A stretch of 64,000 nucleotides of DNA from Aquabacter sp. L1I39 (GCF_017742835.1 NZ_CP072392.1:2850387-2914386); one strand, 5' to 3'. Counted from the stretch's first letter, positions 45,142 to 53,312 are shown. The notes: generated by a model from the sequence alone, not told the origin. Made by a program: numbers and translations.

Positions 45142-47130
45142 CTAGTTCAGCGTCACCAGGCCGCCCTGGACCTGGACGGTGCCGTCGCCATTCACTTTCA
45201 CCATGGGCGCACCAAGCTGGAGCTTGGCATCAGCCGTGATGGTGATCTGGGTCGCCTTCAGCGTCATGCCGCTCTGGTTGATGGTGAGCGAATTGCCGCC
45301 AACTTTAAGGGTGATGGACTGGGCTGCCTTAAGGGTGATGGAGCCGCCATCGCAGGTGGTGCTCGCATTGCCAGACCCGAGCGAGAGTGAATGGTTGCCG
45401 CTGCTCACTGTCGTGCTGACATTGCCCTTGGATACGGTCAGGCTGTCATTGCCCTGCGAGACGGTGACGGAGCGGTTGCCCTTGGACACCGTGACGCTTT
45501 CATTGCCTTCTTGGATGGTCTCGGTGCGGTTGTTCTTGATGGTCAGCGTCTGATCGTGCTGCACGGTCAATGTGTCGTCATTCTCCACCTCACGGGTGAA
45601 GTCCTTCTGAGCGTGCACGTAGACCAGCTCCGCCCCCTTCTTGTCCTCAAACCGCAGTTCGTTGAAGGTGGCAGCACTGCCTTGGCTCGACGACCGGGTC
45701 TTGATGCCGCTCTGGGTCTTGTTGTCGGGCAACGTATAGGGGGGCAAATTCTGTCCGTTGGGGACGCAGCCCACGATCAGGGGCCGGTCGGGGGCGCCAT
45801 CCAGGAACACCACCACCACTTCCATTCCAACCCGCGGGATGAAATGGGTGCCAAACCCGGGTCCCGAGAGCATCTGCGCCACGCGGACCCAGCAGGAGCT
45901 CTGGTCGTCTTTCTTCCCTAGCCGATCCCAGAAGAACTGCACTCGGACACGACCATACTTGTCGCAATAGATCTCTTCCCCGGAGGGCCCCACCACGAGG
46001 GCCGTCTGCGGACCAGGAATGAGAGGGCGGATGGGAAGGCCCGGCGGCCGCAAGGCGACGGTCGAGGGGACGGCAGCGAAAGTGTTGGTATAGGAAATGA
46101 CGTTGTCCTGATTGCCAAGATGGGAAACATCGGCGGCGCGATGGTCCACCGCACTCAAGACATAGGTCTTGTTCTCCTCCGCTGACACTTCGTGGTCCGA
46201 CAGGGTGAAGCGCATGCCGGGAGCAAACTGCGGCAAAGTGGATTGGCCTTCGGCTTCACCATAGCCGGCCTCTATGGCTTCCATGCGCGTGCGCGAGCGA
46301 GAGGTTCCGTCGCCCTTCTGGTCATAGCCGCCCGGATAGTCGAACACTTCCCAGCCCTTGAAGGCGGCATTGTCCAGGACGGTGCTGGTGGAGGCCGTCA
46401 GATCAGACGTGGGCTGCTCGAAATTATAGTCCCGCAACGTGGTCTTGCCGGAACGAAAGGAGGAGCGTTGCTGGAACGATTGCACAGCAAGCGTCAGCCC
46501 GCTCTCGGGGGGCGCATGCTGCACCTTGGTGGCGAGGACGTCGCCGTAGCCTGAAACACTGTCCGACAGGATGAGGGTATGCTTGCCTTCGGCATGTTGG
46601 AAATAAAAGTAGATGCCTTCCTCGGCGCAGATACGCGCAAGGAAGTCGAAGTCGCTTTCCCGGTACTGGACGCAATAGTCCCGGGAGGGATGGCTGCTGG
46701 AGAGAGCCTTTGTCTGGTAGTCGGAAATCCCGCCTTCCGAGAGCAGGGTTTGCGCGATCTGAACCACGCTTTGGTGCTGGAAAACGCGGCAATCCACCGT
46801 ACGGGTCAACAACCAGAGCCTGGGCGACAGCACGGCCTCATAGTGGCGAAGACCATCCACAGTGCGCGCTCCGGCGCTGAAAGCAGAGACAATCCCATTT
46901 ATGGGCCGCGGGCTGGAGGAGGGCAGGTTCAGCATCACCGTGACGGGCTTGCCGAGCAATTGGGCGGCCGTGATGCCCGCATTTGCGGACACCAGTGACA
47001 GCTTGAACCGGAACAGGTCCGATATCGCCTCCCGCCCCTCAATGGCCGTCGCCAGGAGCACATCGCCGCCAAGCGGGGTCGTCAGCGTGATCAGGCGTCC
47101 GGTCTGGACCGGAGGTGTGGCAGAACTCAT
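45142..47130 (-). CDS. vgrG: Type VI spike protein VgrG (TssI)
   Basis: Encodes 662 residues. Gp27-like and gp5-like parts are intact: YRESDFDFLARICAEEGIYFYF, WVRVAQMLSGPGFGTHFIPRVGMEVVVVFLDGAPDRPLIVGCVPN and the DUF-like RSSSQGSAATFNELRFEDKKGAELV block. Residues 530-660 are a repetitive beta-helix needle with spaced G-N/S-V-T-V units. The protein stops at the end of the needle, so it carries no fused toxin; cargo must bind Hcp, VgrG or PAAR instead. It is the only VgrG in the window. Confidence 0.95.
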   Translation of the reverse strand: MSSATPPVQTGRLITLTTPLGGDVLLATAIEGREAISDLFRFKLSLVSANAGITAAQLLGKPVTVMLNLPSSSPRPINGIVSAFSAGARTVDGLRHYEAVLSPRLWLLTRTVDCRVFQHQSVVQIAQTLLSEGGISDYQTKALSSSHPSRDYCVQYRESDFDFLARICAEEGIYFYFQHAEGKHTLILSDSVSGYGDVLATKVQHAPPESGLTLAVQSFQQRSSFRSGKTTLRDYNFEQPTSDLTASTSTVLDNAAFKGWEVFDYPGGYDQKGDGTSRSRTRMEAIEAGYGEAEGQSTLPQFAPGMRFTLSDHEVSAEENKTYVLSAVDHRAADVSHLGNQDNVISYTNTFAAVPSTVALRPPGLPIRPLIPGPQTALVVGPSGEEIYCDKYGRVRVQFFWDRLGKKDDQSSCWVRVAQMLSGPGFGTHFIPRVGMEVVVVFLDGAPDRPLIVGCVPNGQNLPPYTLPDNKTQSGIKTRSSSQGSAATFNELRFEDKKGAELVYVHAQKDFTREVENDDTLTVQHDQTLTIKNNRTETIQEGNESVTVSKGNRSVTVSQGNDSLTVSKGNVSTTVSSGNHSLSLGSGNASTTCDGGSITLKAAQSITLKVGGNSLTINQSGMTLKATQITITADAKLQLGAPMVKVNGDGTVQVQGGLVTLN

Positions 47131-47228
47131 GGTGACGGCAAACCTTCATTGCCAAAGTGGCTGAACCTTTGAACAAACGTATGACAGACGGTGGATCGCC
47201 CGCCCTTCTCCCGGGCACAACGCCATGC

Positions 47229-47268
47229 GCCCCACCCTCGGGGGCCATGAGGCACCAGAGGGCAGGGC
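47229..47268 (-). other. Hairpin between hcp and vgrG
   Basis: In the transcript GCCCTGCCCTC pairs with GAGGGTGGGGC over 11 bp including two G-U pairs, with an 18-base loop. There is no U-run after it. It lies 31 bases past the hcp stop and could stabilise or partly attenuate the message so that Hcp is made in excess over VgrG. Confidence 0.4.
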
Positions 47269-47298
47269 AAACGCGCTTGGGCGAACGGCTGGTCTCGA

Positions 47299-47775
47299 TC
47301 AGGCCGACTTGGTGGTGGCCAGGTCGTACGACACAGTGACCGGGGTGCCGGCCTTGTTGTCATCGCCATAGGGCGTGAACTTGAACTCGAGCTTGGTGAA
47401 GGAGATCGACACGGACTCCGTCGGGCGGTCGCCGGAGGTGGAGACCGAGTAGGAGGAGATCAGGGCGTTGGTCAGCGTGTAGGTCACATAGGTCACGCCG
47501 GGGCTGCCGGTGCTGACGAGATCGATCTTGACGGTCTTGCCGGCATTGCCGGTGCAGGACTCGTTGAACAGCTTGGGCGAGGCGGCGTCGAACATCTTGA
47601 CGATGGACACTTCGCTCACGGACGGCTCGGAAGCCTCGCGATTGTTCGTGGAGCCCGACGGGGTGGCGATGGCGCGGCCCACGCCCCAGGACAGGGACAG
47701 GACGTCGATCCACTTCTGGTGGTCCTGGTGGGTCGCCTCGCCCTGAATACCATCATAATTCAGATAGATAGCCAT
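47299..47775 (-). CDS. hcp: Type VI tube protein Hcp (TssD)
   Basis: Encodes 158 residues. The opening AIYLNYDGIQGEATHQDHQKWIDVLSLSWG-type sequence, VSIVKMFDAASPKLF and the C-terminal SISFTKLEFKFTPY are classical Hcp. Hexamers stack into the inner tube and are a hallmark secreted protein. GGAG lies ten bases before the ATG. It follows a 136-residue orphan frame at 45 bases. Confidence 0.96.
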   Translation of the reverse strand: MAIYLNYDGIQGEATHQDHQKWIDVLSLSWGVGRAIATPSGSTNNREASEPSVSEVSIVKMFDAASPKLFNESCTGNAGKTVKIDLVSTGSPGVTYVTYTLTNALISSYSVSTSGDRPTESVSISFTKLEFKFTPYGDDNKAGTPVTVSYDLATTKSA

Positions 47776-47820
47776 AGTTCATGCTCCAGGTTCGGCGGAC
47801 CCCCGCCATTCGGGATGCCG

Positions 47821-48231
47821 CTAATGGGTGTCTGCTGGGAAGACGAAGGTGCTGTCCGCGTGCGCCCCTGGCTCTCCTGCCGAGGCGTGGACGCTGACGG
47901 AGTTTTCCCGAGCGGCGCTGGGACTGACCGCGCCAGTCAGTGGCTTCCAGGTCTCATTGAGGGCGGGGGCGGCGGATCCGCAGACGTCCCCCGTCGCTTC
48001 GTTGAGGTGCCCATGTGCTTGCGTCGTGCTTAAGGTCTGCGCCGGCTGGACGACCGTTTCGATGGCCTGACCTTGCCACGTTTGGTTCCCGCTCCGGCCC
48101 GAGCCGGGGATGGGTTCAGGCGATGACGGGGAGGCGAGGGCGCCCGTGCTGAGGTCGTTCGACTTGTCCCTGATTGCCTCACGCATCTGCGACATACAGG
48201 CGGCGCTCTCGTAGGATTTGAGGGTGGCCAT
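47821..48231 (-). CDS. Hypothetical 136-residue protein upstream of hcp
   Basis: No recognisable family. Residues 1-35 could form a helix (CMSQMREAIRDKSNDLS); the rest is Ser/Pro/Ala/Thr-rich and probably disordered, with no signal peptide and three cysteines. AAAGG and GAGG lie just before the ATG. Position between a methyltransferase and hcp, in the same direction, fits a small cargo, adaptor or regulator of the secretion system, but no sequence feature shows this. The frame could still be spurious: no homology is visible to me and the composition is plain. Confidence 0.5.
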   Translation of the reverse strand: MATLKSYESAACMSQMREAIRDKSNDLSTGALASPSSPEPIPGSGRSGNQTWQGQAIETVVQPAQTLSTTQAHGHLNEATGDVCGSAAPALNETWKPLTGAVSPSAARENSVSVHASAGEPGAHADSTFVFPADTH

Positions 48232-48259
48232 CCTCGATGCCTTTCAGTCCAGATGTGCA

Positions 48260-48289
48260 TTCGCACCCGATTGTTTGCGAAAATGCGAA
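48260..48289 (-). promoter_or_regulatory. TTCGCA repeat array upstream of the orphan/hcp genes
   Basis: On the plus strand TTCGCA, ten bases, TGCGAA, two bases, TGCGAA: one inverted and one direct copy. It lies 29 bases upstream of the 136-residue frame in a 186-base gap after the second methyltransferase gene, the likely place for an hcp promoter. Possible operator. Confidence 0.3.
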
Positions 48290-48417
48290 AGACAACGTTG
48301 GGCAGCGTCGTTCAGACTGGCGGACTGCGTCGGATTGATTGTGTCTTGCAGTCGCAAGATGGGGTCAGTCGAAGTGTTATCGCGTTTGGATGACGGCCGA
48401 ATAACGAGTTACATGCC

Positions 48418-49449
48418 TCAACCCTCTTTCTTGTAGGCCATCCCCTGGCAGCGATAATGCATGTGGGAGCGCTCGTGCAGGCGCACGCGCCAGACGATAT
48501 CCTGTGGTGGAACTGCGGGCCGGAGAGGGCTGGGGTACGGGCTGAAGGCTGCGGCCACCAGGGCCGGCAGGTCAGCCTCGTCCTGCCAGGCTGCGGCGGG
48601 GGTCGCGTGGGGGGCCCAGTCGAAGGGCGTGGCAAGAAACATATGCCCCCCCGGCGCAAGGATCCGGTTCGCCTCCTGCACGGCGCCAGTTGGAGACGAC
48701 ACGCAATCGAGGAGATTGAGCGCCATGACGCGTCGAAAGGTGCCTGCGGCGAAGGGAAGGTTCAGCGCGTCGGCCACCCAGAAGTCCGCACGGCCTTCGG
48801 TGTCGAGCGGGGCTGACAAAATCCGCGGCTCGTAGCGATTGCCGATCCGCCGGTGGGGATAGCGTGCAACCCCTTGGCCGATGACACCCCGCGCGATCTT
48901 CAGCAGGGGCCAGTTGAGATCGATGCCGAGCACGAGGTCCAAGGTCCTGTCCGCCAGGTCGAAACTCGTCCGGCCTGCGGCACATCCCAGGTCGAGTGAC
49001 GGCCCGCTGGCCGGGGGCAGCGCGTCGAGCAAATCGGCCGCCATCCGCCTCACCCCGCCGGGCGCGGTGTGCTCGCAGCCTGAGGCTGGGTCGAGGTCGC
49101 CATAATGCTCATAGCCATAGCTGGCCGCCTGCTGGCGGACCACGGCAAACGCGGTGTCGGGTCCCAGTGCGCGTGCAAGCAGGCCATCCACGCCCGCGTG
49201 ATAGACATCGCTCTGAAGAACCAAATGCAGGTTCGATGCGAGCCAAGAGGAAAGGTCGGCCAGCAGGATCGGCGCCCCCTGGAGGATCGGATAGGTGGCC
49301 TGGCATTCCGGTGAGGGGCAGGCCAACAGGCCGGTCTCGACGTCGTCCTCGCGCATCACAGGATCGATGAGCGTCAGCGGGCGGACCTCGCCGCGCGCGC
49401 CGCAGACGGGGCAGACCGGCTTCAGTGTATGAAAATGACGCAGCCGCAT
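48418..49449 (-). CDS. SAM-dependent methyltransferase with N-terminal zinc-ribbon-like region
   Basis: Encodes 343 residues. Residues 10-60 contain CPVCGARG and, 30 residues later, CPSPEC, a four-cysteine zinc-ribbon-like arrangement reminiscent of Trm112-type modules. The class I methyltransferase fold follows, with LDLGCAAGRTSFDLA as motif I near 150, GIDLNWPLLKIARG as motif II and an ALNLLDCVSSP / LAPGGHMFLATPFDW pair. The target is unknown. It begins three bases after the PAAR gene and so is firmly part of the clpV-PAAR transcript. It is not a core secretion gene. Confidence 0.75.
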   Translation of the reverse strand: MRLRHFHTLKPVCPVCGARGEVRPLTLIDPVMREDDVETGLLACPSPECQATYPILQGAPILLADLSSWLASNLHLVLQSDVYHAGVDGLLARALGPDTAFAVVRQQAASYGYEHYGDLDPASGCEHTAPGGVRRMAADLLDALPPASGPSLDLGCAAGRTSFDLADRTLDLVLGIDLNWPLLKIARGVIGQGVARYPHRRIGNRYEPRILSAPLDTEGRADFWVADALNLPFAAGTFRRVMALNLLDCVSSPTGAVQEANRILAPGGHMFLATPFDWAPHATPAAAWQDEADLPALVAAAFSPYPSPLRPAVPPQDIVWRVRLHERSHMHYRCQGMAYKKEG

Positions 49450-49452
49450 CGG

Positions 49453-49836
49453 TCAGCCGCCGATCATCACGGTGGGACAGCCCGGTGGAAGCACCGTTCC
49501 ACTGGGGCTGGGAATGGGGGCGACGCAACTGGCATGGAGGGTGCTGTCGCCCACCCGCGCCGCTGGCAGCTTGCCGATGAGCACCGTGGCCGAGCCCTTC
49601 AGGATCATGCCGGGTCCCGCCGGCACGCACCCGCCCAGCATGCAAGGCATGGTGGTGTCCGTCATGCGCGCTGCCGGCATCTTGCCGATGAGCACCGTGG
49701 GGCAGCCCTTCATGATGGGCAGTGGCATGGCAGGATGGGGGACCGGAGCAGGTACCGGGGCGGGGGGATGGATGGGGGCGTGGCAGTGGGGTGCCGCTTG
49801 CAGCACCTTGTCGCCGAGACGGGCTGCGGGAGGCAT
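49453..49836 (-). CDS. PAAR-domain spike-tip protein
   Basis: Encodes 127 residues. Three PAAR units are visible: PAARLGD at the start, PAARMTD and PAARVGD later, each followed by T/L and His/Cys-containing stretches, with GCPTVLIGK, GSATVLIGK and GCPTVMIGG as repeated beta strands. A Pro-rich insert (HPPAPVPAPVPHPAMP) separates the first two. The cone sharpens VgrG and can carry effectors, but there is no toxin extension here. Its ATG overlaps the clpV stop by one base (TGATG). Confidence 0.85.
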   Translation of the reverse strand: MPPAARLGDKVLQAAPHCHAPIHPPAPVPAPVPHPAMPLPIMKGCPTVLIGKMPAARMTDTTMPCMLGGCVPAGPGMILKGSATVLIGKLPAARVGDSTLHASCVAPIPSPSGTVLPPGCPTVMIGG

Positions 49837-52469
49837 CAGTGAATGTCGAAGGTGAAGCCATCCGGCCCGAGGCCAACATGGATGGCGTCGATGGATTGAC
49901 CGTTGGCCATGCGCTCCAGAACCCGGGACGACAGGTCGGGGAGCAGGCTGCGCGAGAGAATGTTCTCGATGTTGCGAGCGCCGGACGCGCTTTCCGTGCA
50001 GCGCTCCGCTATGGCTTCCAGCAATGTCGGCTCGAAGGAAAAGTCGGCCCCATAGGCTTCCCTCACGCGCCTGCCGATGCGGTCGAGCTGCAGGACCACG
50101 ATTTTGCGGAGCACGCCTTCGCTCAGCGGCAGGTAGGGCACCAGCGTGACGCGACCGAGAAAGGCGGCCTTGTAGTGTTTGCTCAGTTCCGGCCGCAGAG
50201 CCTCGGCCAGGACCGCAGGTTCGGGAGCGGTGAACGGATCCGCGCACAGGCGGGCGATCTGGTCGGAGGCTGCATTGGAAGTCATGAGGATGATGGTGTT
50301 CTTGAAGTCCACGTCCCGGCCTTCGCCGTCCTTCATGTGGCCCTTGTCGAACACTTGGAAGAAGACGTCCTGCACGCCCGGATGGGCCTTTTCCATCTCG
50401 TCCAGCAGGATCACCGAATAGGGCCGCCGGCGCACCGCCTCGGTCAGGATGCCCCCTTCGCCGTAGCCCACATAGCCGGGAGGGCTTCCCATGAGAAGGC
50501 TGACCTTATGCTCCTCCTTGAACTCCGACATGTTGATGGTGGTCAGGTTCTGCGAGCCGCCATAAAGCAGTTCGGCGAGGGTGAGCGCCGTCTCCGTCTT
50601 GCCGACGCCCGAAGGTCCCACCATCAGGAAGACGCCCAGGGGCTTGCGCGGATCGGTCAAGCCGGCCCGCGAGGTGCGGATGGCTTGCGCTACGGCGGCT
50701 ATGGCGTGGGATTGGCCGACGATCCGTTGTTCCATACGCTCTTGAAGGGCAAGGACGGTGTGGATTTCGTCCGAGCGCATCCGGCCTGCGGGAATGCCGG
50801 TCCAATTCTGCACCACCTCGGCGATGGCCTGGCCATCCACCAGTGGATGCACCATGGGCTCCTCGCCCTGTAGGGCAGCAAGGGCCGCGCGGGTGGCCGT
50901 GAACTCCTCCGTCAGGCCCTCCGGCGCCGGCTCCTCCGCAGTGGCGCCTTCCACTTCCTTGCGCAGCCCGGAAAGCTGCTCGACGAGCGTGCGTTCCTCC
51001 TCCCAACGCGTGGTCAGGGCGTCGCGCTCGGCGGCCAGGCGCGCCTGCTCCTCTTCCAACGCTGCCCGACGTGCGGTGTGGTCGAGGCCGGTGGCGCTCT
51101 CGCGTGCCAGAAGCGTCAGTTCGTCGCCGATCAGGTCAAGGCGCCGCACTCGGTCTTCCACCGCGGTGGGAATGGTGGTCTGGCTCACCGCGACGCGTGC
51201 GCAGGCGGTATCGAGAAGGGACACCCCCTTGTCGGGCAACTGCCGCGCAGGAATATACCGGGCTGACAGGCGCACCGCCTCGGTGACCGCTTCGTCCAGG
51301 ATCCGCACCTTGTGATAGGCCTCAAGGGTAGGAACGAGGCCGCGCAGCATGGCGGCCGCCACCGGCTCGCTCGGCTCTTCCACCTTCACCACCTGAAAGC
51401 GGCGGACCAGCGCGGCGTCCTTTTCGAAATACTTCTTGTACTCCGCCCAAGTGGTGGCGGCGATGGTGCGCAGCTCGCCACGGGCGAGCGCCGGCTTCAG
51501 CAGGTTGGCGGCATCACCCTGGCCGGCGGTGCCCCCCGCACCGATTAGAGTATGTGCTTCGTCAATGAACAGGATCACCGGGTTGGGACTGGCCTTCACA
51601 GCGTCGATCACTGCGCGCAGACGGGCTTCAAATTCCCCCTTCACGCCGGCGCCGGCTTGAAGGAGCCCCAGGTCGAGGGAGCGCAGCGTCACGTTGCGCA
51701 GAGCGGGCGGCACATCGCCGGAAGCGATGCGCAACGCAAACCCCTCCACCACGGCAGTCTTTCCAACGCCCGCCTCCCCCGTGAGGATCGGGTTGTTCTG
51801 CCGGCGGCGGATAAGGATGTCGACGATCTGCCGGATCTCGTCGTCGCGGCCGAGGATGGTGTCGATGCGCCCATCGCGCGCTTGCGCGGTCATGTCGACG
51901 GTGAATCGCGCCAGAGGATCACCGCCCGCGCCGCCCTGTACGCCCGGGCTCGTCGTGTCCGTGCCAGCGGGCGAAGCCAAGGCCATGTCGGCTTCGCGCG
52001 ATTTCGCCGTGAGCGCGGGGAAATCCCGCTTCAATGCATCAGGAGAGAGACTGCGCAGCGGGGGCGCCATGTCGGTGGTGCGGGGTGCGAGGCGCTCATC
52101 GGCAAGCAAGGCGAGCAACAAATGGCCGCTGCGAATCTGCGCCTGCCCAGCATCGATGGAGGCCAGGAACCAGGCCTGCTTCACCTGCTCGATCACATCG
52201 GGCGACAAGCCGGGAGCGCGGCCGTTGCCGGTGCGCAGTCGGTCCAGAGCCCGGGTCAGGTCTTGGGAGAGGCGGCCCAAGTCGAGGCCGGAGCGCGTGA
52301 GCATGAGCGCCAGGTCGCAGCGCTCCTCCTCCACCAGCTTCAGCAGCCAGTGCTCCAGCTCCACATTGTAGTTTGTGCGCATCAGGGCCAATCCCGCCGC
52401 GCCCTCCAATGCCGTGCGGCAGAGCGGATCGAGCCGCGCCATCAAGGCCTTGAGGTCGACGGACGCCAT
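49836..52469 (-). CDS. clpV: Type VI AAA+ ATPase ClpV (TssH)
   Basis: Encodes 877 residues. An N-domain (RTNYNVELEHWLLKLVEEERCDL) precedes two AAA+ modules: Walker A GEAGVGKT at 231-238 with downstream LFIDEAHTLIGAGG, and GPSGVGKTE near 617-625 with the QDVFFQVFDKGHMKDGEGR Clp signature. The coiled middle domain lies between. ClpV disassembles the contracted TssBC sheath. AAGGGGGAG precedes the ATG; the longer open frame is non-coding. It heads the leftward secretion operon. Confidence 0.95.
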   Translation of the reverse strand: MASVDLKALMARLDPLCRTALEGAAGLALMRTNYNVELEHWLLKLVEEERCDLALMLTRSGLDLGRLSQDLTRALDRLRTGNGRAPGLSPDVIEQVKQAWFLASIDAGQAQIRSGHLLLALLADERLAPRTTDMAPPLRSLSPDALKRDFPALTAKSREADMALASPAGTDTTSPGVQGGAGGDPLARFTVDMTAQARDGRIDTILGRDDEIRQIVDILIRRRQNNPILTGEAGVGKTAVVEGFALRIASGDVPPALRNVTLRSLDLGLLQAGAGVKGEFEARLRAVIDAVKASPNPVILFIDEAHTLIGAGGTAGQGDAANLLKPALARGELRTIAATTWAEYKKYFEKDAALVRRFQVVKVEEPSEPVAAAMLRGLVPTLEAYHKVRILDEAVTEAVRLSARYIPARQLPDKGVSLLDTACARVAVSQTTIPTAVEDRVRRLDLIGDELTLLARESATGLDHTARRAALEEEQARLAAERDALTTRWEEERTLVEQLSGLRKEVEGATAEEPAPEGLTEEFTATRAALAALQGEEPMVHPLVDGQAIAEVVQNWTGIPAGRMRSDEIHTVLALQERMEQRIVGQSHAIAAVAQAIRTSRAGLTDPRKPLGVFLMVGPSGVGKTETALTLAELLYGGSQNLTTINMSEFKEEHKVSLLMGSPPGYVGYGEGGILTEAVRRRPYSVILLDEMEKAHPGVQDVFFQVFDKGHMKDGEGRDVDFKNTIILMTSNAASDQIARLCADPFTAPEPAVLAEALRPELSKHYKAAFLGRVTLVPYLPLSEGVLRKIVVLQLDRIGRRVREAYGADFSFEPTLLEAIAERCTESASGARNIENILSRSLLPDLSSRVLERMANGQSIDAIHVGLGPDGFTFDIH

Positions 52470-52546
52470 GCAACGCTCCCCCTTCGGTCGGCGCCCGGGC
52501 GCGCCGAAACGGGCCGCAATTGGGCCCCTTTCCGAGAACCTTAGGG

Positions 52547-52566
52547 ACATTGCACGAGAACAATGT
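52547..52566. promoter_or_regulatory. Candidate operator between clpV and tssJ
   Basis: A perfect inverted repeat ACATTG-N8-CAATGT sits 78 bases from the clpV start and about 180 bases from the tssJ start, in the only divergent promoter region of the secretion cluster. Dyads of this form usually bind dimeric regulators. No regulator gene accompanies the cluster, so the protein is unknown. Confidence 0.45.
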
Positions 52567-52744
52567 GTCGGCCCTCCCCCCTGGCGGAAAACCTTGAGCC
52601 ACAAGGCCTTTCAGGTCTTTTCGATGAGGCTTGTCGCGCCGCTGTCACAGATTGCGTGGTTTAAGCCGCGAAGGCGTCCGGCGCTGGACGCGAGACGGCC
52701 CTACCCCGCACCCCCTTCCTCAAAGTCTCAAGGCTGCGTTCGCC

Positions 52745-53281
52745 ATGTTTCTTCGCCGCCCGATCGCGGCTTCTGCTCAATTGCCCCGGGCGCCCTCCCG
52801 CCGGACGTTCATTCTTGCGGCTGCGACGTTGCTGGGCGGGTGCGGAGCAGCTCCTCCGCCCCGGCAGACCACGCTTGGCATGCGCATTCTGGTGGATAGC
52901 GACTCAAATCGCGGTCCCAACGGCCAGCCGCTACCCATTCTGGTCCGGCTTTATGCGCTGAGGTCTGATATGGATTTCCAGCAGACTGACTTTCTCACCC
53001 TTTTCAATGCCGAGGCCCAGGCTTTGGGCCAAAGCCTTGTGAGCCGTAAGGAATTCGTCATCCCGCCCGGCGGCACCGAGGTCTATGTGGACAATTTGCC
53101 GACCGAGGCCGCCTTCATCGGGGTGATGGCCGCATTTCGCAGCATTGATCAAGCCCAATGGCGTGCCATTGCGCCGCTGCAGCCAGGGGTCGTCAACGAT
53201 CTGCAGGTGAATGTGGTGGACTTGCAGGTGGTCGCTCAGGTTGTTCGGGTGGGACCGAAGCCCTTCGCGTTACCGATCTAA
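52745..53281 (+). CDS. tssJ: Type VI outer-membrane lipoprotein TssJ (SciN)
   Basis: Encodes 178 residues. Residues 19-33 form a lipoprotein signal with lipobox LGGC (Cys33), and the preceding SRRTFI resembles a twin-arginine motif. The mature domain is TssJ-like: PLPILVRLYALRSDMDFQQTDFLTLF, a long TssJ loop and VYVDNLPTEAAFIGVMAAF. TssJ links the TssM periplasmic domain to the outer membrane. The ATG at 52745 gives a normal signal length. It is the only secretion gene reading rightwards. Confidence 0.88.
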   Translation: MFLRRPIAASAQLPRAPSRRTFILAAATLLGGCGAAPPPRQTTLGMRILVDSDSNRGPNGQPLPILVRLYALRSDMDFQQTDFLTLFNAEAQALGQSLVSRKEFVIPPGGTEVYVDNLPTEAAFIGVMAAFRSIDQAQWRAIAPLQPGVVNDLQVNVVDLQVVAQVVRVGPKPFALPI

Positions 53282-53312
53282 AACGTTCCAGCCCATCAGG
53301 GAAGCGTTTCTT
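53281..53312 (+). terminator. Weak terminator after tssJ
   Basis: AAACG-TTCC pairs with GGAA-g-CGTTT through one bulge, followed by CTTCTCTAT. It starts within the tssJ stop codon. Modest stem, so only a tentative call. Confidence 0.35.

Noticed and set aside
45350..45560. Short tandem DNA repeats resembling a CRISPR-like pattern
   Set aside because: They are degenerate codon repeats of the VgrG beta-helix in frame with the protein, with no constant repeat or unique spacers.
49722..50873. Plus-strand open frame of 383 codons over PAAR and clpV
   Set aside because: Antisense to PAAR and ClpV coding sequence; considered as an immunity gene for a possible PAAR effector but no signal, motif or ribosome site supports it.
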